Source: Saprospiraceae bacterium (lineage in GTDB: Bacteria > Bacteroidota > Bacteroidia > Chitinophagales > Saprospiraceae). Taken from it: DNA of 64,000 nucleotides. The notes under the pieces were generated by a model, which saw nothing but the letters and a program-made list of their open reading frames with translations, ran no database searches and had not been told where the DNA came from. This document shows positions 19,905-29,224 of this stretch, piece after piece. The position numbers were made by a program, and so were the translations under genes. Where the stretch lies: positions 43,619 to 107,618 of the forward strand of contig JAGQWX010000011.1 of assembly GCA_020436935.1 (NCBI GenBank), in the 5' to 3' direction. Numbering within the stretch: the stretch's first letter is position 1; the number at the start of each line of letters is the position of its first letter.

Positions 19905-20104
19905 AGCAATGTTTTTACTATCTGACAACAGCAATTGGATTCACCCCTATGTGGGCCATTAAAAAATTGTAAAGACCTGCATTCTTAATTTTCCCTTTAC
20001 ATTGTTCTCACTCCGTTAACCTACTCTTTAGTTTTCCTTCATACTAAACATATTTTGACGTAACACTGATTGATTCTCTTTGCGCTAAGAAAAAGACAAA
20101 ACAA

Positions 20105-23100
20105 ATGAAGAAAATCAATTTGTGTAAGTGGATGTCAATGATGATTTTATGTATTTCATCTTTGACCATTTACGCTCAGAAAGTAGTAGATGGCGTAGTC
20201 GTCGATGATAAAAACAACCCCATCATTGGCGCTACCATTCTTGAAAAAGGAACCAACAATGGTTCTGTAACCGACATCAACGGTCAGTACAACCTCAAGC
20301 TCATGAACGAAAACAATGTGCTTTTGGTGACCTACATTGGTTATAATCCGCTTGAAATCGACGCAAAAAATGCCTCAAAGGTGGTATTGACTGAAGCCAG
20401 TCAGCTGCTGCAGGAAGTTACTGTTACCGCCCTCGGCATCAAAAGAGAAAAGAAAGCCCTGGGTTATGCAGTCCAGGATGTAAGTGGAGATGATCTGGTC
20501 AAAGCGAGAGAAACCAACCTGCTCTCCGGTCTGGCCGGAAAGGTAGCCGGAGTAACGATCGTTGGCAACCCATCGGGCATTGGTTCTTCTGCACGTGTAA
20601 GCATCAGAGGAGAAAGATCGCTCAACATCAACAACAACCAACCACTTTTTGTAGTGGATGGTGTGCCCATTACGAATTCTTTCAATGGATCAAGCGGCAG
20701 AAGTTTTCAGGACGTAGACTACGGAAATGGTGCGGGATTTGTCAATCCTGATGATATCGAAACCATTTCTGTGCTAAAAGGTCCAAGTGCTACGGCGCTG
20801 TATGGTTCTAGAGCTTCAAATGGTGTGATCGTCATCAAAACAAAGACCGGAAAAGCCAACAGAGGGCTTGGTGTCAGCATCAATTCTACGGTTTCATTTG
20901 AAGATGCGCTGGTTTTACCGGAGTATCAAAATGTCTACGGTCAGGGATTGAATGGTGAATTCAGCTTTGTGGACGGCAACGGAGGTGGTTTGAGAGACGG
21001 TGTTGATGAAAGCTGGGGCCCTAAAATGGAAGGCCAGCCCATCGCTCAGTACAATTCACCAACTTCCAATGGCAGAAGAGCCGGAGATATCGGTAACGTA
21101 TTTGGTGTTATAGGACCTGTGGATCTTGCGGCTCAACTCAATGAAAGGGGTAGCATTACACCAATTCCATTTTCACCGCAACCAGACAACATCAAAAATT
21201 TCTTCCAGACAGGAAGCACCTATACCAACAACATTGCTATTGCAGGAAGCAATGACAAATCTGACTTCAGAGTGTCATTCACAGCCCTCAATCAGACAGG
21301 CATAGTACCCAATACAGACCTCAACAGATATACCACATCACTTACCGGAGGCTATAATCTTACAGACAAATTTAAAGTAAGAGTGAATGCCAACCTGATG
21401 AATAACAAAAGTGGCAACAGACCCAACCTCAGTTATGGCACAGAAAACATCATGTACCTTTTCAATTGTTGGTTCCCGCGAAACAACAATATTGAAGCCA
21501 TGAGAGATTATTGGCAGCTTGGAAGAGAAGGCCTCAATCAGTATGGCTTCAACTACAATTACCATGATAATCCATACTTCAACGTATACGAAAACACCAA
21601 CGGCCAGGACCTCACCAGAGTATTTGGTAATGTTTCTTTGAATTATCAGTTTACTCCGGCACTGAGCCTGATGTTGAGAAGTGGTACAGACATCAACAAC
21701 GATTTCAGAGACCGCAAGCGTGCATACAGTACTCAAAGATTCAAACTAGGCTCATACCGGGAAGAAAAGATTTTCAATTCAGAAAGCAACTCAGACTTCC
21801 TTTTGACCTACAATCCTGAGCAAAGCGGAAATGCATTTACTTACTCTGTATCTCTTGGTGGCAACAGGCTCAATTCAAGATATAAATTATCAGATGTCAG
21901 CGCTCCTGAACTTGCAGTACCGGGCATCTATTCACTCAACAACAGCAGAGTAGCGCTACAGTCTTACACCTTCGAATCCAGAAAAAGGATCAACAGCTTG
22001 TATGCCTTCACCAACCTGGCCTACAACAACTACCTCTACCTTGACCTATCCCTCAGAAATGACTGGTCGAGTACCCTGCCTGCCGACAACAACAGCTACC
22101 TGTATTACAGTGCGAGTTCCAGCTTTGTCTTCAGCGAAGCATTCAACATCAAAAACGACGTTTTGTCCTTTGGTAAACTCAGACTTGGATATGCTCAGGT
22201 GGGCAATGACACCGACCCTTACCAATTGCTGGCCACCTATGCGGCTCAGACACCTGCTCAGGGTCTGCCTACTTTTACAGAATCTTCCAACCTGCCCAAT
22301 GCAGAACTCAAGCCGGAAATTTCCTCATCACTCGAAGTAGGTACCGAACTCAAGTTCTGGCTCAACAGGATTGGCCTTGACCTTACCTATTACAACTCAG
22401 ACAGCCGAAATCAAATCCTTCCAATCCAACTCAGTTCGACTACAGGATATTCCAGAAGAATCATCAACGCAGGTCTGATCCAAAACAGGGGCTTTGAAGC
22501 CGTTCTCCACCTGTCACCATTTGTAAGCAAAAATCGTGGATTCAGCTGGGACATCGATTTCAACTGGTCAACCAATCGCAGCCAGGTCAAGGAACTTTTC
22601 ACCGATCCTGTATCTGGTCAGGAGATCAAGAGTTATGTGATGGCCGACAGGTATGTAACGGTTGAAGCCAGAGTTGGTGAACGCATGGGCGATATGTATG
22701 GCATCGGTTTTGAGCGCGTTTCTGCTGATCCAAATGATAAATACTACGACAAAACAGGCCAATATGTGGGCCAGATTGTCTATTCAGCCAATGGCAAGCC
22801 GGTTCCCACTACAGAAAGAATAAAACTCGGAAATTACAATCCCGATTGGTTGGGAGGAGTCAGAAACACCTTCGGATTTAAAGGTGTACAGATGAGTGTT
22901 TTGTTCGATACCAGACAAGGAGGAAAACTCTATTCTCACACACAAACCGTTGGTAGAGAAGGTGGTATCATCGTAGAAACCCTTGAGGGTAGAGCTGATG
23001 GATACGACCTCACCAAACCAGGCAATGGTGTTGTGGGTGAGGGTGTTGTATTGCAGGCCGATGGAAGTTTTGCACCCAATGCCACCAAACTTTCTGCTAG

Positions 23101-23404
23101 AGAATGGCACACCAGTTATACTTTGGGAAGAAGGCTCATTGAAGGAGTGATGTACGACGCCAGTTTTACTAAGTTGCGTGAAATCACCCTTTCATACACC
23201 ATACCAAACAGGCTTACTCAGAGATCAGGCATCAGCAATATTACCATTTCAGCGGTGGGCAGAAACCTGGCACTTTGGTCTAAAGTACCACATGTTGATC
23301 CTGAGACTGCATCAACATCCGGTGGTACCATCATCCCGGGTGTAGAATCAGTAGCCATTCCTTCGACCAGAAGTTTTGGTTTCAACGTAGGATTGAATTT
23401 TTAA
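20105..23404 (+). CDS. SusC/RagA-type TonB-linked outer-membrane transporter
   Basis: A 1099-residue TonB-dependent transporter of the SusC class. It has a signal peptide (about residues 1-24, ending TIYAQ) and a CarboxypepD_reg-like domain whose sequence ends GSVTDINGQYNLKL. The plug carries the SusC-type landmarks VTALGIKREKKALGYAVQDV, RGERSLNINNNQPLFVVDGV and SVLKGPSATALYGSRASNGV. The barrel ends with SFGFNVGLNF. The SusD-type gene begins 25 bases downstream. SusC/D pairs import oligomeric or large substrates. The downstream phosphonate-type genes suggest a phosphonate-bearing molecule here rather than a plain glycan; that is inference from context. Confidence 0.95.
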   Translation: MKKINLCKWMSMMILCISSLTIYAQKVVDGVVVDDKNNPIIGATILEKGTNNGSVTDINGQYNLKLMNENNVLLVTYIGYNPLEIDAKNASKVVLTEASQLLQEVTVTALGIKREKKALGYAVQDVSGDDLVKARETNLLSGLAGKVAGVTIVGNPSGIGSSARVSIRGERSLNINNNQPLFVVDGVPITNSFNGSSGRSFQDVDYGNGAGFVNPDDIETISVLKGPSATALYGSRASNGVIVIKTKTGKANRGLGVSINSTVSFEDALVLPEYQNVYGQGLNGEFSFVDGNGGGLRDGVDESWGPKMEGQPIAQYNSPTSNGRRAGDIGNVFGVIGPVDLAAQLNERGSITPIPFSPQPDNIKNFFQTGSTYTNNIAIAGSNDKSDFRVSFTALNQTGIVPNTDLNRYTTSLTGGYNLTDKFKVRVNANLMNNKSGNRPNLSYGTENIMYLFNCWFPRNNNIEAMRDYWQLGREGLNQYGFNYNYHDNPYFNVYENTNGQDLTRVFGNVSLNYQFTPALSLMLRSGTDINNDFRDRKRAYSTQRFKLGSYREEKIFNSESNSDFLLTYNPEQSGNAFTYSVSLGGNRLNSRYKLSDVSAPELAVPGIYSLNNSRVALQSYTFESRKRINSLYAFTNLAYNNYLYLDLSLRNDWSSTLPADNNSYLYYSASSSFVFSEAFNIKNDVLSFGKLRLGYAQVGNDTDPYQLLATYAAQTPAQGLPTFTESSNLPNAELKPEISSSLEVGTELKFWLNRIGLDLTYYNSDSRNQILPIQLSSTTGYSRRIINAGLIQNRGFEAVLHLSPFVSKNRGFSWDIDFNWSTNRSQVKELFTDPVSGQEIKSYVMADRYVTVEARVGERMGDMYGIGFERVSADPNDKYYDKTGQYVGQIVYSANGKPVPTTERIKLGNYNPDWLGGVRNTFGFKGVQMSVLFDTRQGGKLYSHTQTVGREGGIIVETLEGRADGYDLTKPGNGVVGEGVVLQADGSFAPNATKLSAREWHTSYTLGRRLIEGVMYDASFTKLREITLSYTIPNRLTQRSGISNITISAVGRNLALWSKVPHVDPETASTSGGTIIPGVESVAIPSTRSFGFNVGLNF

Positions 23405-23429
23405 GTTTTACCCATTCAAAATAGAAAAA

Positions 23430-24899
23430 ATGAGCACTATAAAATATATAACGGCGCTTGCCTTCGCAGCCATACTTTTGACCATCGTGTCCTGCACCAA
23501 GGACTTTGATGTCATCAATACCAACAACAATGCACCTGAGACGGTCACCGCACAACTCCTGCTGCCTGGCATCCAGAGAGACATGATGGGAGCCGTACTT
23601 GGTGAGGCCTGGGGTATCGGCAACATCGTGGTACAGCACACTGCTAAAAACCAGTTCGTCAACGAAGACAGGTACCTCTGGGGTGAAATCAACTCCATCT
23701 GGAACAACGTTTACGACAACATGAGGGATGTATACAACATCATCCAGCTGGCCGATAACAACGGTGACAAAGCCACAAAAGGACTTGCGTTGACCATGAA
23801 GTCATGGATGTATTCATTGGCCACAGATTGTTATGGCGATATTCCGTATACCGAAGCGATCCAGGCAAAACAAGGCGTTTTTTACGCCAAATACGATACA
23901 CAGGAAGACATATATGAAGGCATCCTGAAAGACCTTGAAGAAGCCAATACACTTTTGGCATCGAGCAGTGCAAAGATCGGTGGTGACCTGATTTACGGTG
24001 GCGACCCTGCCAAGTGGCGAAAATTGGCCAATTCACTCAGGGTAAGATATTTGATGAGAATTTCCGGTAAAAAAGATGTCAAAGCCAGACTGGCGACCAT
24101 CATCAATGATCCGGTCAACCACCCGGTATTTAAGTCAGTGGCCGACAATGCCACTTACACTTACAAAGCTGCTTCACCCGACCAGTTTCCTCTATTTTCT
24201 ACAAGGATAGGCTCTTTCAACGAATTCAGAGCCTCCAAAACTTTGCTGGACACCCTGCAAAGCCTGAATGACCCGCGATTGAGTGTCTTTTTCAGACCCA
24301 CACCTAAATCTGAAGGAACAGCCAATCCAGTGTACATTGGTATTCCAAACGGTATGGACGATGTTACTGCATTGACATATGCGGGAGGTGCCGAAAATCA
24401 CTCCAGAATCAGTGCATTTTATTTTGAAAATGCCAACACTGCAGAAGGCCTTGCTATAGCTAAAGGTGTCATCATGACTTACGCAGAATTGCAATTTTTA
24501 CTGGCAGAAGCGGCAGCAAAATCCCTGATCACCGGTGATGTCAATCAATTCTACAGTGAAGGTATCAAGGCTTCATATGCTTTTTATGGCCTTGCGCCTA
24601 CGAGTGAATACCTCAACCAGACTGAAGTGAAACTACTGGGCAATGCTACAGATTTACAGAAGATTGGTTTTCAGAAATGGATTTCATTTTTCTATCAGGG
24701 GCTGGAAGCCTGGTTTGACTGGAGAAGAACAGGCATACCAGCTTTGAAACCAGCTGTCAGTAACCAGAATGGAAATAAGATTCCGGTAAGATTCATTTAC
24801 CCCATTATCGAGCAAGGGTTGAATGGTGACAACAGGGCGCAGGCTGTAGCCAGACAAGGAGAAGACGACATCAATACCAAGATGTGGTCGATTAAGTAA
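23430..24899 (+). CDS. SusD/RagB-type surface lipoprotein (SusD-like_2)
   Basis: A 489-residue substrate-binding lid protein for the preceding SusC. The lipoprotein signal is MSTIKYITALAFAAILLTIVSC with the lipidated Cys22. The protein is helix-rich with the SusD-like_2 landmarks MKSWMYSLATDCYGDIPYTE and FQKWISFFYQGLEAWFDWRR near the C-terminus. The substrate-binding surface cannot be read from sequence. It forms an operon with susC, and 144 bases containing a strong hairpin separate it from the exported phosphatase-like gene. Confidence 0.94.
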   Translation: MSTIKYITALAFAAILLTIVSCTKDFDVINTNNNAPETVTAQLLLPGIQRDMMGAVLGEAWGIGNIVVQHTAKNQFVNEDRYLWGEINSIWNNVYDNMRDVYNIIQLADNNGDKATKGLALTMKSWMYSLATDCYGDIPYTEAIQAKQGVFYAKYDTQEDIYEGILKDLEEANTLLASSSAKIGGDLIYGGDPAKWRKLANSLRVRYLMRISGKKDVKARLATIINDPVNHPVFKSVADNATYTYKAASPDQFPLFSTRIGSFNEFRASKTLLDTLQSLNDPRLSVFFRPTPKSEGTANPVYIGIPNGMDDVTALTYAGGAENHSRISAFYFENANTAEGLAIAKGVIMTYAELQFLLAEAAAKSLITGDVNQFYSEGIKASYAFYGLAPTSEYLNQTEVKLLGNATDLQKIGFQKWISFFYQGLEAWFDWRRTGIPALKPAVSNQNGNKIPVRFIYPIIEQGLNGDNRAQAVARQGEDDINTKMWSIK

Positions 24900-24933
24900 T
24901 ACTATTTTAACGATTTGACGATGAATATTGATT

Positions 24934-24976
24934 GGAAGGCAGGTTTCATTTTTCTGGAACAATGAAACTTGCTTCC
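24934..24976 (+). terminator. Long hairpin between SusD and the phosphonate-type genes
   Basis: A stem of about 16 bp (GGAAGGCAGGTTTCATT against AATGAAACTTGCTTCC, one bulge and one G-U pair) with a 10-base loop. No strict T-run follows, so it may be a partial terminator or an RNA-processing hairpin that sets the ratio of SusCD to the downstream enzymes. Confidence 0.5.
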
Positions 24977-25043
24977 TTTCAGTATTCCCTGAAGGGCCCG
25001 GTTAAAGAATTGCGTCCTTCTTTTTAAATTTACAGAAAAAGAG

Positions 25044-26123
25044 ATGAAGAAATACTTTGTTTTATTGGTGGTGTGCTTAGCCTCATTGAAAGCCATTGGT
25101 CAGGATGCTGAAAATGTCTTTTTGATTACCCTTGATGGAATGAGGTGGCAGGAAGTTTTTGGTGGAGCCGTAGACAGCATGATGTCCAATAAAGACATGT
25201 GCGAAGATTCTTCATCGGTATTCAATCTGTATCACGACATTGATCCAAAGGTAGCACGAAGGAAACTTATGCCGTTTTTCTGGGATACCATCGCAAGCAA
25301 GGGTTTTCTTCTGGGCAATAGATCTTTGGCCAACACCGTAGACGTCACCAACAGATTTTGGTTCTCCTACCCCGGATATGGGGAAATCCTCACAGGATAC
25401 AGCGATCCGCGCATCAGCTCCAATGCCAAAATCAACAATCCGGACACCACCGTCCTGGAGTGGTTGCACATGAAGCCGGAATTCAAAGGGAAGATAGCAG
25501 CTTTTGGATCGTGGGACGTATTTGACTACATCATCAATGAAGAGCGCAGTGGCATCCCAGTCAATTGCGGATATGAAGCAGCTTCGGGTAAAAACCTCAC
25601 AACTGCAGAAAAGATGACCAACAGGATGCAACAGGAAGTACCTAAAAAGTGGGGAAGCGTCCGCTTTGATGCCTTCACCCATCAGTTCATGATGGAATAT
25701 GTAAAGAAGCACCACCCGCGTGTAGTTTATATTTCATATGGCGAAACGGATGACTTTGCCCATGGTGGTGAATATGACCAATACCTCCATTCGGCGAGAA
25801 GGTCCGACGACTTCATTCATGAGCTGTGGAATTTCATCCAGTCTGATCCACAATACCGCGGGAAAACAAGTCTTGTCATTACCACAGACCATGGCAGGGG
25901 GCATTCACCGATGACAGAGTGGAAAAATCACGGGACAAAAACCATCGACTCCAATCAAATATGGATTGCGGGATTAGGCGCTGGTATTTCTGCCAAAGGC
26001 GAGGTTTCCAGAGGTAAAAGAAGCTTTCAAAACCAGGTCGCGGCAACAGTTGCCCACCTCCTGGGATACGATTTTACAGTTTTTAACCAAGAAATAGGCC
26101 CCGCCCTGGAAAACATCAAATGA
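25044..26123 (+). CDS. Exported alkaline-phosphatase-superfamily phosphohydrolase
   Basis: A 359-residue periplasmic or surface enzyme of the type I phosphodiesterase/alkaline phosphatase superfamily. A signal peptide ends at about residue 20 (LKAIGQ). The first metal site is in VFLITLDGMRWQEVFGG (Asp31), the nucleophile region is FWFSYPGYGEILTG, and the metal cluster continues with TTDHGRGHSPMTEWKNHG. It should hydrolyse phosphate or phosphonate mono- or diesters outside the cytoplasm. Its stop overlaps the start of the HD-domain gene by four bases, tying it to the phosphonate-type operon. Its likely task is to release a small phosphonate or phosphate unit from the imported molecule, which is inference. 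Confidence 0.85.
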   Translation: MKKYFVLLVVCLASLKAIGQDAENVFLITLDGMRWQEVFGGAVDSMMSNKDMCEDSSSVFNLYHDIDPKVARRKLMPFFWDTIASKGFLLGNRSLANTVDVTNRFWFSYPGYGEILTGYSDPRISSNAKINNPDTTVLEWLHMKPEFKGKIAAFGSWDVFDYIINEERSGIPVNCGYEAASGKNLTTAEKMTNRMQQEVPKKWGSVRFDAFTHQFMMEYVKKHHPRVVYISYGETDDFAHGGEYDQYLHSARRSDDFIHELWNFIQSDPQYRGKTSLVITTDHGRGHSPMTEWKNHGTKTIDSNQIWIAGLGAGISAKGEVSRGKRSFQNQVAATVAHLLGYDFTVFNQEIGPALENIK

Positions 26124-26707
26124 TGAATACTCAAAACATAGTAGAACAGGTTACATTCCTCTTCAGGCAGTTTGGCAATGAGACCTATGGCGAAGGCATG
26201 AGCGTGCTCTCACATTCCGTCCAGTCAGCTGAGATTGCCGAGGCATCCGGGCTTGATGATGAGCTGGTCATGGCCGCATTGCTTCACGATATAGGACACA
26301 TTTATCCACTGGCCAAGGACGAACATGTAGAAATGATGGATCTTTTTGGAACGAGACATCATGAAGACATTGCCAAGTCCTTTTTAGGCTCTTATTTTTT
26401 GCCGGAAAGGCTGATTGAACCCATCGCCATGCACGTTGATGCCAAACGATATTTGTGTGCAGCAGATCAAAACTATATCAACGACTTATCAGAAGCGAGC
26501 AGGACAACGCTGATGTACCAGGGTGGCCCCATGAATGAAGAAGAACAGCATGCATTTAAAAACCATGAGTTTTTTAATGAGGCCATTGAAATCAGAAAAA
26601 TTGACGATGCCGCCAAACAGGAGAATTATTTTGTGGGGGACAGCAAACTCAATTACTGGATGTGGAGACTGGAAGAATACATCGCCTCTCTGAAAACCAT
26701 ATCATGA
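26120..26707 (+). CDS. PhnZ-like HD-domain oxygenase (TIGR03276-type, phosphonate-associated)
   Basis: A 195-residue cytoplasmic HD-domain protein. Metal ligands expected for the PhnZ fold are visible: His32 (SHSVQSAE), His56-Asp57 and His60 (LLHDIGH), His80 or 81 (RHHED), His105 and an Asp near 162. The segments HVDAKRYLC (105-113) and LSEASRTTLMYQGGPM closely match PhnZ, the mixed-valent di-iron oxygenase that cleaves the C-P bond of 1-hydroxy-2-aminoethylphosphonate. The regulatory Tyr-Glu pair appears as Y23-G-E25, one residue tighter than the YIGE I recall for PhnZ. The Fe/2OG hydroxylase PhnY that normally feeds PhnZ is absent. It overlaps both neighbours by four bases. Confidence 0.85.
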   Translation: MMNTQNIVEQVTFLFRQFGNETYGEGMSVLSHSVQSAEIAEASGLDDELVMAALLHDIGHIYPLAKDEHVEMMDLFGTRHHEDIAKSFLGSYFLPERLIEPIAMHVDAKRYLCAADQNYINDLSEASRTTLMYQGGPMNEEEQHAFKNHEFFNEAIEIRKIDDAAKQENYFVGDSKLNYWMWRLEEYIASLKTIS

Positions 26708-28059
26708 TGCCAAAGAAAAAATGGGGATGGGTATACTTCATCTGTTTGGGGTTTTTGTCCCTGCAAAGTCAGATCATTCCTCCTTATTGGTCATCGGTCG
26801 AAGACTTGGACCGGTCGTACTTCATGGAAAAATTTATTAAAAGAGAGCTAGACAGCCTCCTCAAGGCTGCCATTGTATTGGATGTTAACTGGGGATATCA
26901 AAATCAAGACGGAGATATTGAAAAGATAAAACTTCCACACCGGGTGTTGAGGCCCAATACCAAATTGGTCTACGAGGCTCAGATCCAGGCTCAGGCAGCT
27001 TATCTGAAAATCAGCGCTGATGACGGAGCCAGACTTTTTATTGATGGAAAGTTTGTAGCACAGGACCCATACGGTTTTCATCTAATACCAGATGGAAAAT
27101 CAAAAGCGACCATCAAAGTAGAAGTTCTCAACAATGCGATGTTTGGGGGCTTAAATAACATCCGGATTTTTGATCAAAAGCAATACCAGACCATTGTCGG
27201 TTTGACGGAAAAAAGCCTTGCCTTTCGGGGGACTTTCCCTCATTTTGAAGGTGAACCGGGAAAGATCAATCACATCAAAAGGCTTGCCTTCTGGGGAGAC
27301 AGTCAGGGCGGATGGGATACTTTTTATCAGATCGCTGCCCGAATTCAGGAAGAAAAACCCGACTTGTACATCGGCCTGGGTGATCTCGTCAGCCATGGAA
27401 TTGAGTCATCAGAATGGTACTCTCTCCACACCTGCCTTCGCCAAATGAAAGCCCCGGGATTGCTGGTGGTGGGAAACCATGATTATGACGGCTATGCAGA
27501 CGAGCTAAACCCTTTGAATTATAAAAAGTATATGGGCACAGACCATCAGGACCCTACCTACTTTTCCTATTATACAGACAATGCGGCGTTTATCGCACTT
27601 GACCCTAACCGGAATTTTCCACTGGCCATCGATGCAGATCAATACCGTTGGTTTTTGAATGAAGTAAGTTCTGATCATTGGAAGAAAGCAAGGTGGCATT
27701 TTGTTCTTACTCACCAGCCTCCCTATGGTCAGGGTTGGCAGGGATATCATGGGGAAGATTATCTGGCCGATCTCGTTGCAAAACATGCAGAAACCACAGG
27801 AATTGATTTTTTCCTCAGCGGCCATGTCCATGATTATGAGCGCACCACCCGAAAATTTGGAAGTCAGAAAACCCATTTTATTGTGACCGGCGGTGGAGGC
27901 GGAAGCCTTGAACCTGTTGCCAACAGTGATTATCCCATCATGGATGTCATCCACAAAAAGCACCACTTTGTCCTCCTGGATCTGGGTGAAAATGAGGCCA
28001 GACTCGTAGTCAAAGACCTGTCAGGCCAAATCATTGATGAATATAAATTTGAAAAATAA
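26704..28059 (+). CDS. Exported metallophosphoesterase with N-terminal PA14-like domain
   Basis: A 451-residue exported phosphoesterase. The ATG at 26704 overlaps the previous stop as ATGA and starts a signal peptide (MMPKKKWGWVYFICLGFLSL); the GTG at 26662 would bury that signal. The N-terminal part, with ISADDGARLFIDGKFV, resembles a PA14-type carbohydrate-binding module. The calcineurin-like catalytic domain shows FWGDSQGGWDT, LGDLVSHG, VVGNHDYDG, THQPPYGQGW and SGHVHDYERT, supplying the two-metal site. Relatives are purple-acid-phosphatase-like. Encoded between cytoplasmic phosphonate enzymes, it probably works with the other exported phosphatase on a phospho- or phosphono-conjugate in the periplasm. 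Confidence 0.88.
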   Translation: MMPKKKWGWVYFICLGFLSLQSQIIPPYWSSVEDLDRSYFMEKFIKRELDSLLKAAIVLDVNWGYQNQDGDIEKIKLPHRVLRPNTKLVYEAQIQAQAAYLKISADDGARLFIDGKFVAQDPYGFHLIPDGKSKATIKVEVLNNAMFGGLNNIRIFDQKQYQTIVGLTEKSLAFRGTFPHFEGEPGKINHIKRLAFWGDSQGGWDTFYQIAARIQEEKPDLYIGLGDLVSHGIESSEWYSLHTCLRQMKAPGLLVVGNHDYDGYADELNPLNYKKYMGTDHQDPTYFSYYTDNAAFIALDPNRNFPLAIDADQYRWFLNEVSSDHWKKARWHFVLTHQPPYGQGWQGYHGEDYLADLVAKHAETTGIDFFLSGHVHDYERTTRKFGSQKTHFIVTGGGGGSLEPVANSDYPIMDVIHKKHHFVLLDLGENEARLVVKDLSGQIIDEYKFEK

Positions 28060-29219
28060 TGCAGGCAGCCAACTATGACTATATCATTGTAGGAGGAGGA
28101 ATCATCGGACTTTCTTTTGCTTACCACCTCATCCGGGAAGGGAGAAGTGTCTTGTTGTTGGAAAAGGACTCGCCGCCCGTCAGCGCCTCGGTGAGGAATT
28201 TCGGACAGATTGTTCCATCAGGTTTTGGTCCGACCTTCCAAAAGTTTGGCCGCAGAAGTACCGAAATATATTTGCAACTCCGTGATGACGCCGGACTTCC
28301 TGTAAGACAACAAGGATCTATTTATATAGCCTCTGATGAAGAAGAAGGACAGCTCCTGATAGAGATGAACCATCTCAATGTCAAAAACGGATATTACTCT
28401 GATATTCTTACTCCCGAAGATTGCCTGGACATCTACCCCGACCTGCATCCTGAATACGCCCATGCTGCCTTGTTTTATCCTTCAGAGATTCAGGTAGACC
28501 CGGTTGCTACCAACGCAGCTTTGTTGAAATATCTGCAATCGTACCAGAATTTCCAATATCGTCCCGATCAGGCAGTGGTCAAAGTCAGATCCAACAGATT
28601 TGGTGTACACGGAAAAACAAGTTCTGGCTTTCGGTTTTCCGGTGACAAAATGCTCATTTGCAATGGCTCAGACTACCAGTTGTTGTATCCGGGGGAATTC
28701 GACAACGATGACTTGAGTCTCGTAAAGTTGCAAATGCTGGAAGTATCAACATCGACGCAAGTGATGATTCCGGGTTCTGTACTGACAGGCTGGTCCATCC
28801 GCAGATACGAATGTTTTGAAAACTGTCCATCCTATACAGCAATCAAAGCCCAGGAAGACAAGTCCAACTATCAGCATCAAAACGGTGTCCACATATTGTT
28901 TAAGCAAAAAGAAAATGGCAACATCATCATCGGTGATTCACACCATTATGCAAACATCGCTGACAGATCAACACTCGGCTATGAGCTGGATGAGGCACTC
29001 AATGACTTTATGCTGTCTGAAGCATTAAAAATCTTCAATCTTCCTGGTGTGAAAGTCGTGAAATCATGGGCAGGCTTTTATTCCCAAATGAAGGATAAAC
29101 CCTATTTCTACAAAGAAGTAGATGAAAATATACACATCATTACCGCCATTGGGGGCAAGGGAATGACAGCTTCTTTTGGCTTTACAGAACATTTATTAGA
29201 AACCAAAATCAACATCTGA
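28059..29219 (+). CDS. FAD-dependent oxidoreductase of the phosphonate-associated TIGR03364 type
   Basis: A 386-residue DAO-family flavoenzyme. The dinucleotide motif VGGGIIG spans residues 11-17 and the ribose-binding acidic end is LLLEKD. The segment SVRNFGQIVPSG, starting near residue 45, is characteristic of the TIGR03364 group found in phosphonate catabolism loci. Relatives have been reported to oxidise 2-aminoethylphosphonate or its N-methyl forms to phosphonoacetaldehyde; I recall this from the literature and cannot check it. The start overlaps the upstream stop (TAATG) and the HAD gene follows after five bases. In this operon it would replace the transaminase PhnW, which is not present. 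Confidence 0.87.
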   Translation: MQAANYDYIIVGGGIIGLSFAYHLIREGRSVLLLEKDSPPVSASVRNFGQIVPSGFGPTFQKFGRRSTEIYLQLRDDAGLPVRQQGSIYIASDEEEGQLLIEMNHLNVKNGYYSDILTPEDCLDIYPDLHPEYAHAALFYPSEIQVDPVATNAALLKYLQSYQNFQYRPDQAVVKVRSNRFGVHGKTSSGFRFSGDKMLICNGSDYQLLYPGEFDNDDLSLVKLQMLEVSTSTQVMIPGSVLTGWSIRRYECFENCPSYTAIKAQEDKSNYQHQNGVHILFKQKENGNIIIGDSHHYANIADRSTLGYELDEALNDFMLSEALKIFNLPGVKVVKSWAGFYSQMKDKPYFYKEVDENIHIITAIGGKGMTASFGFTEHLLETKINI

Positions 29220-29224
29220 AAATC

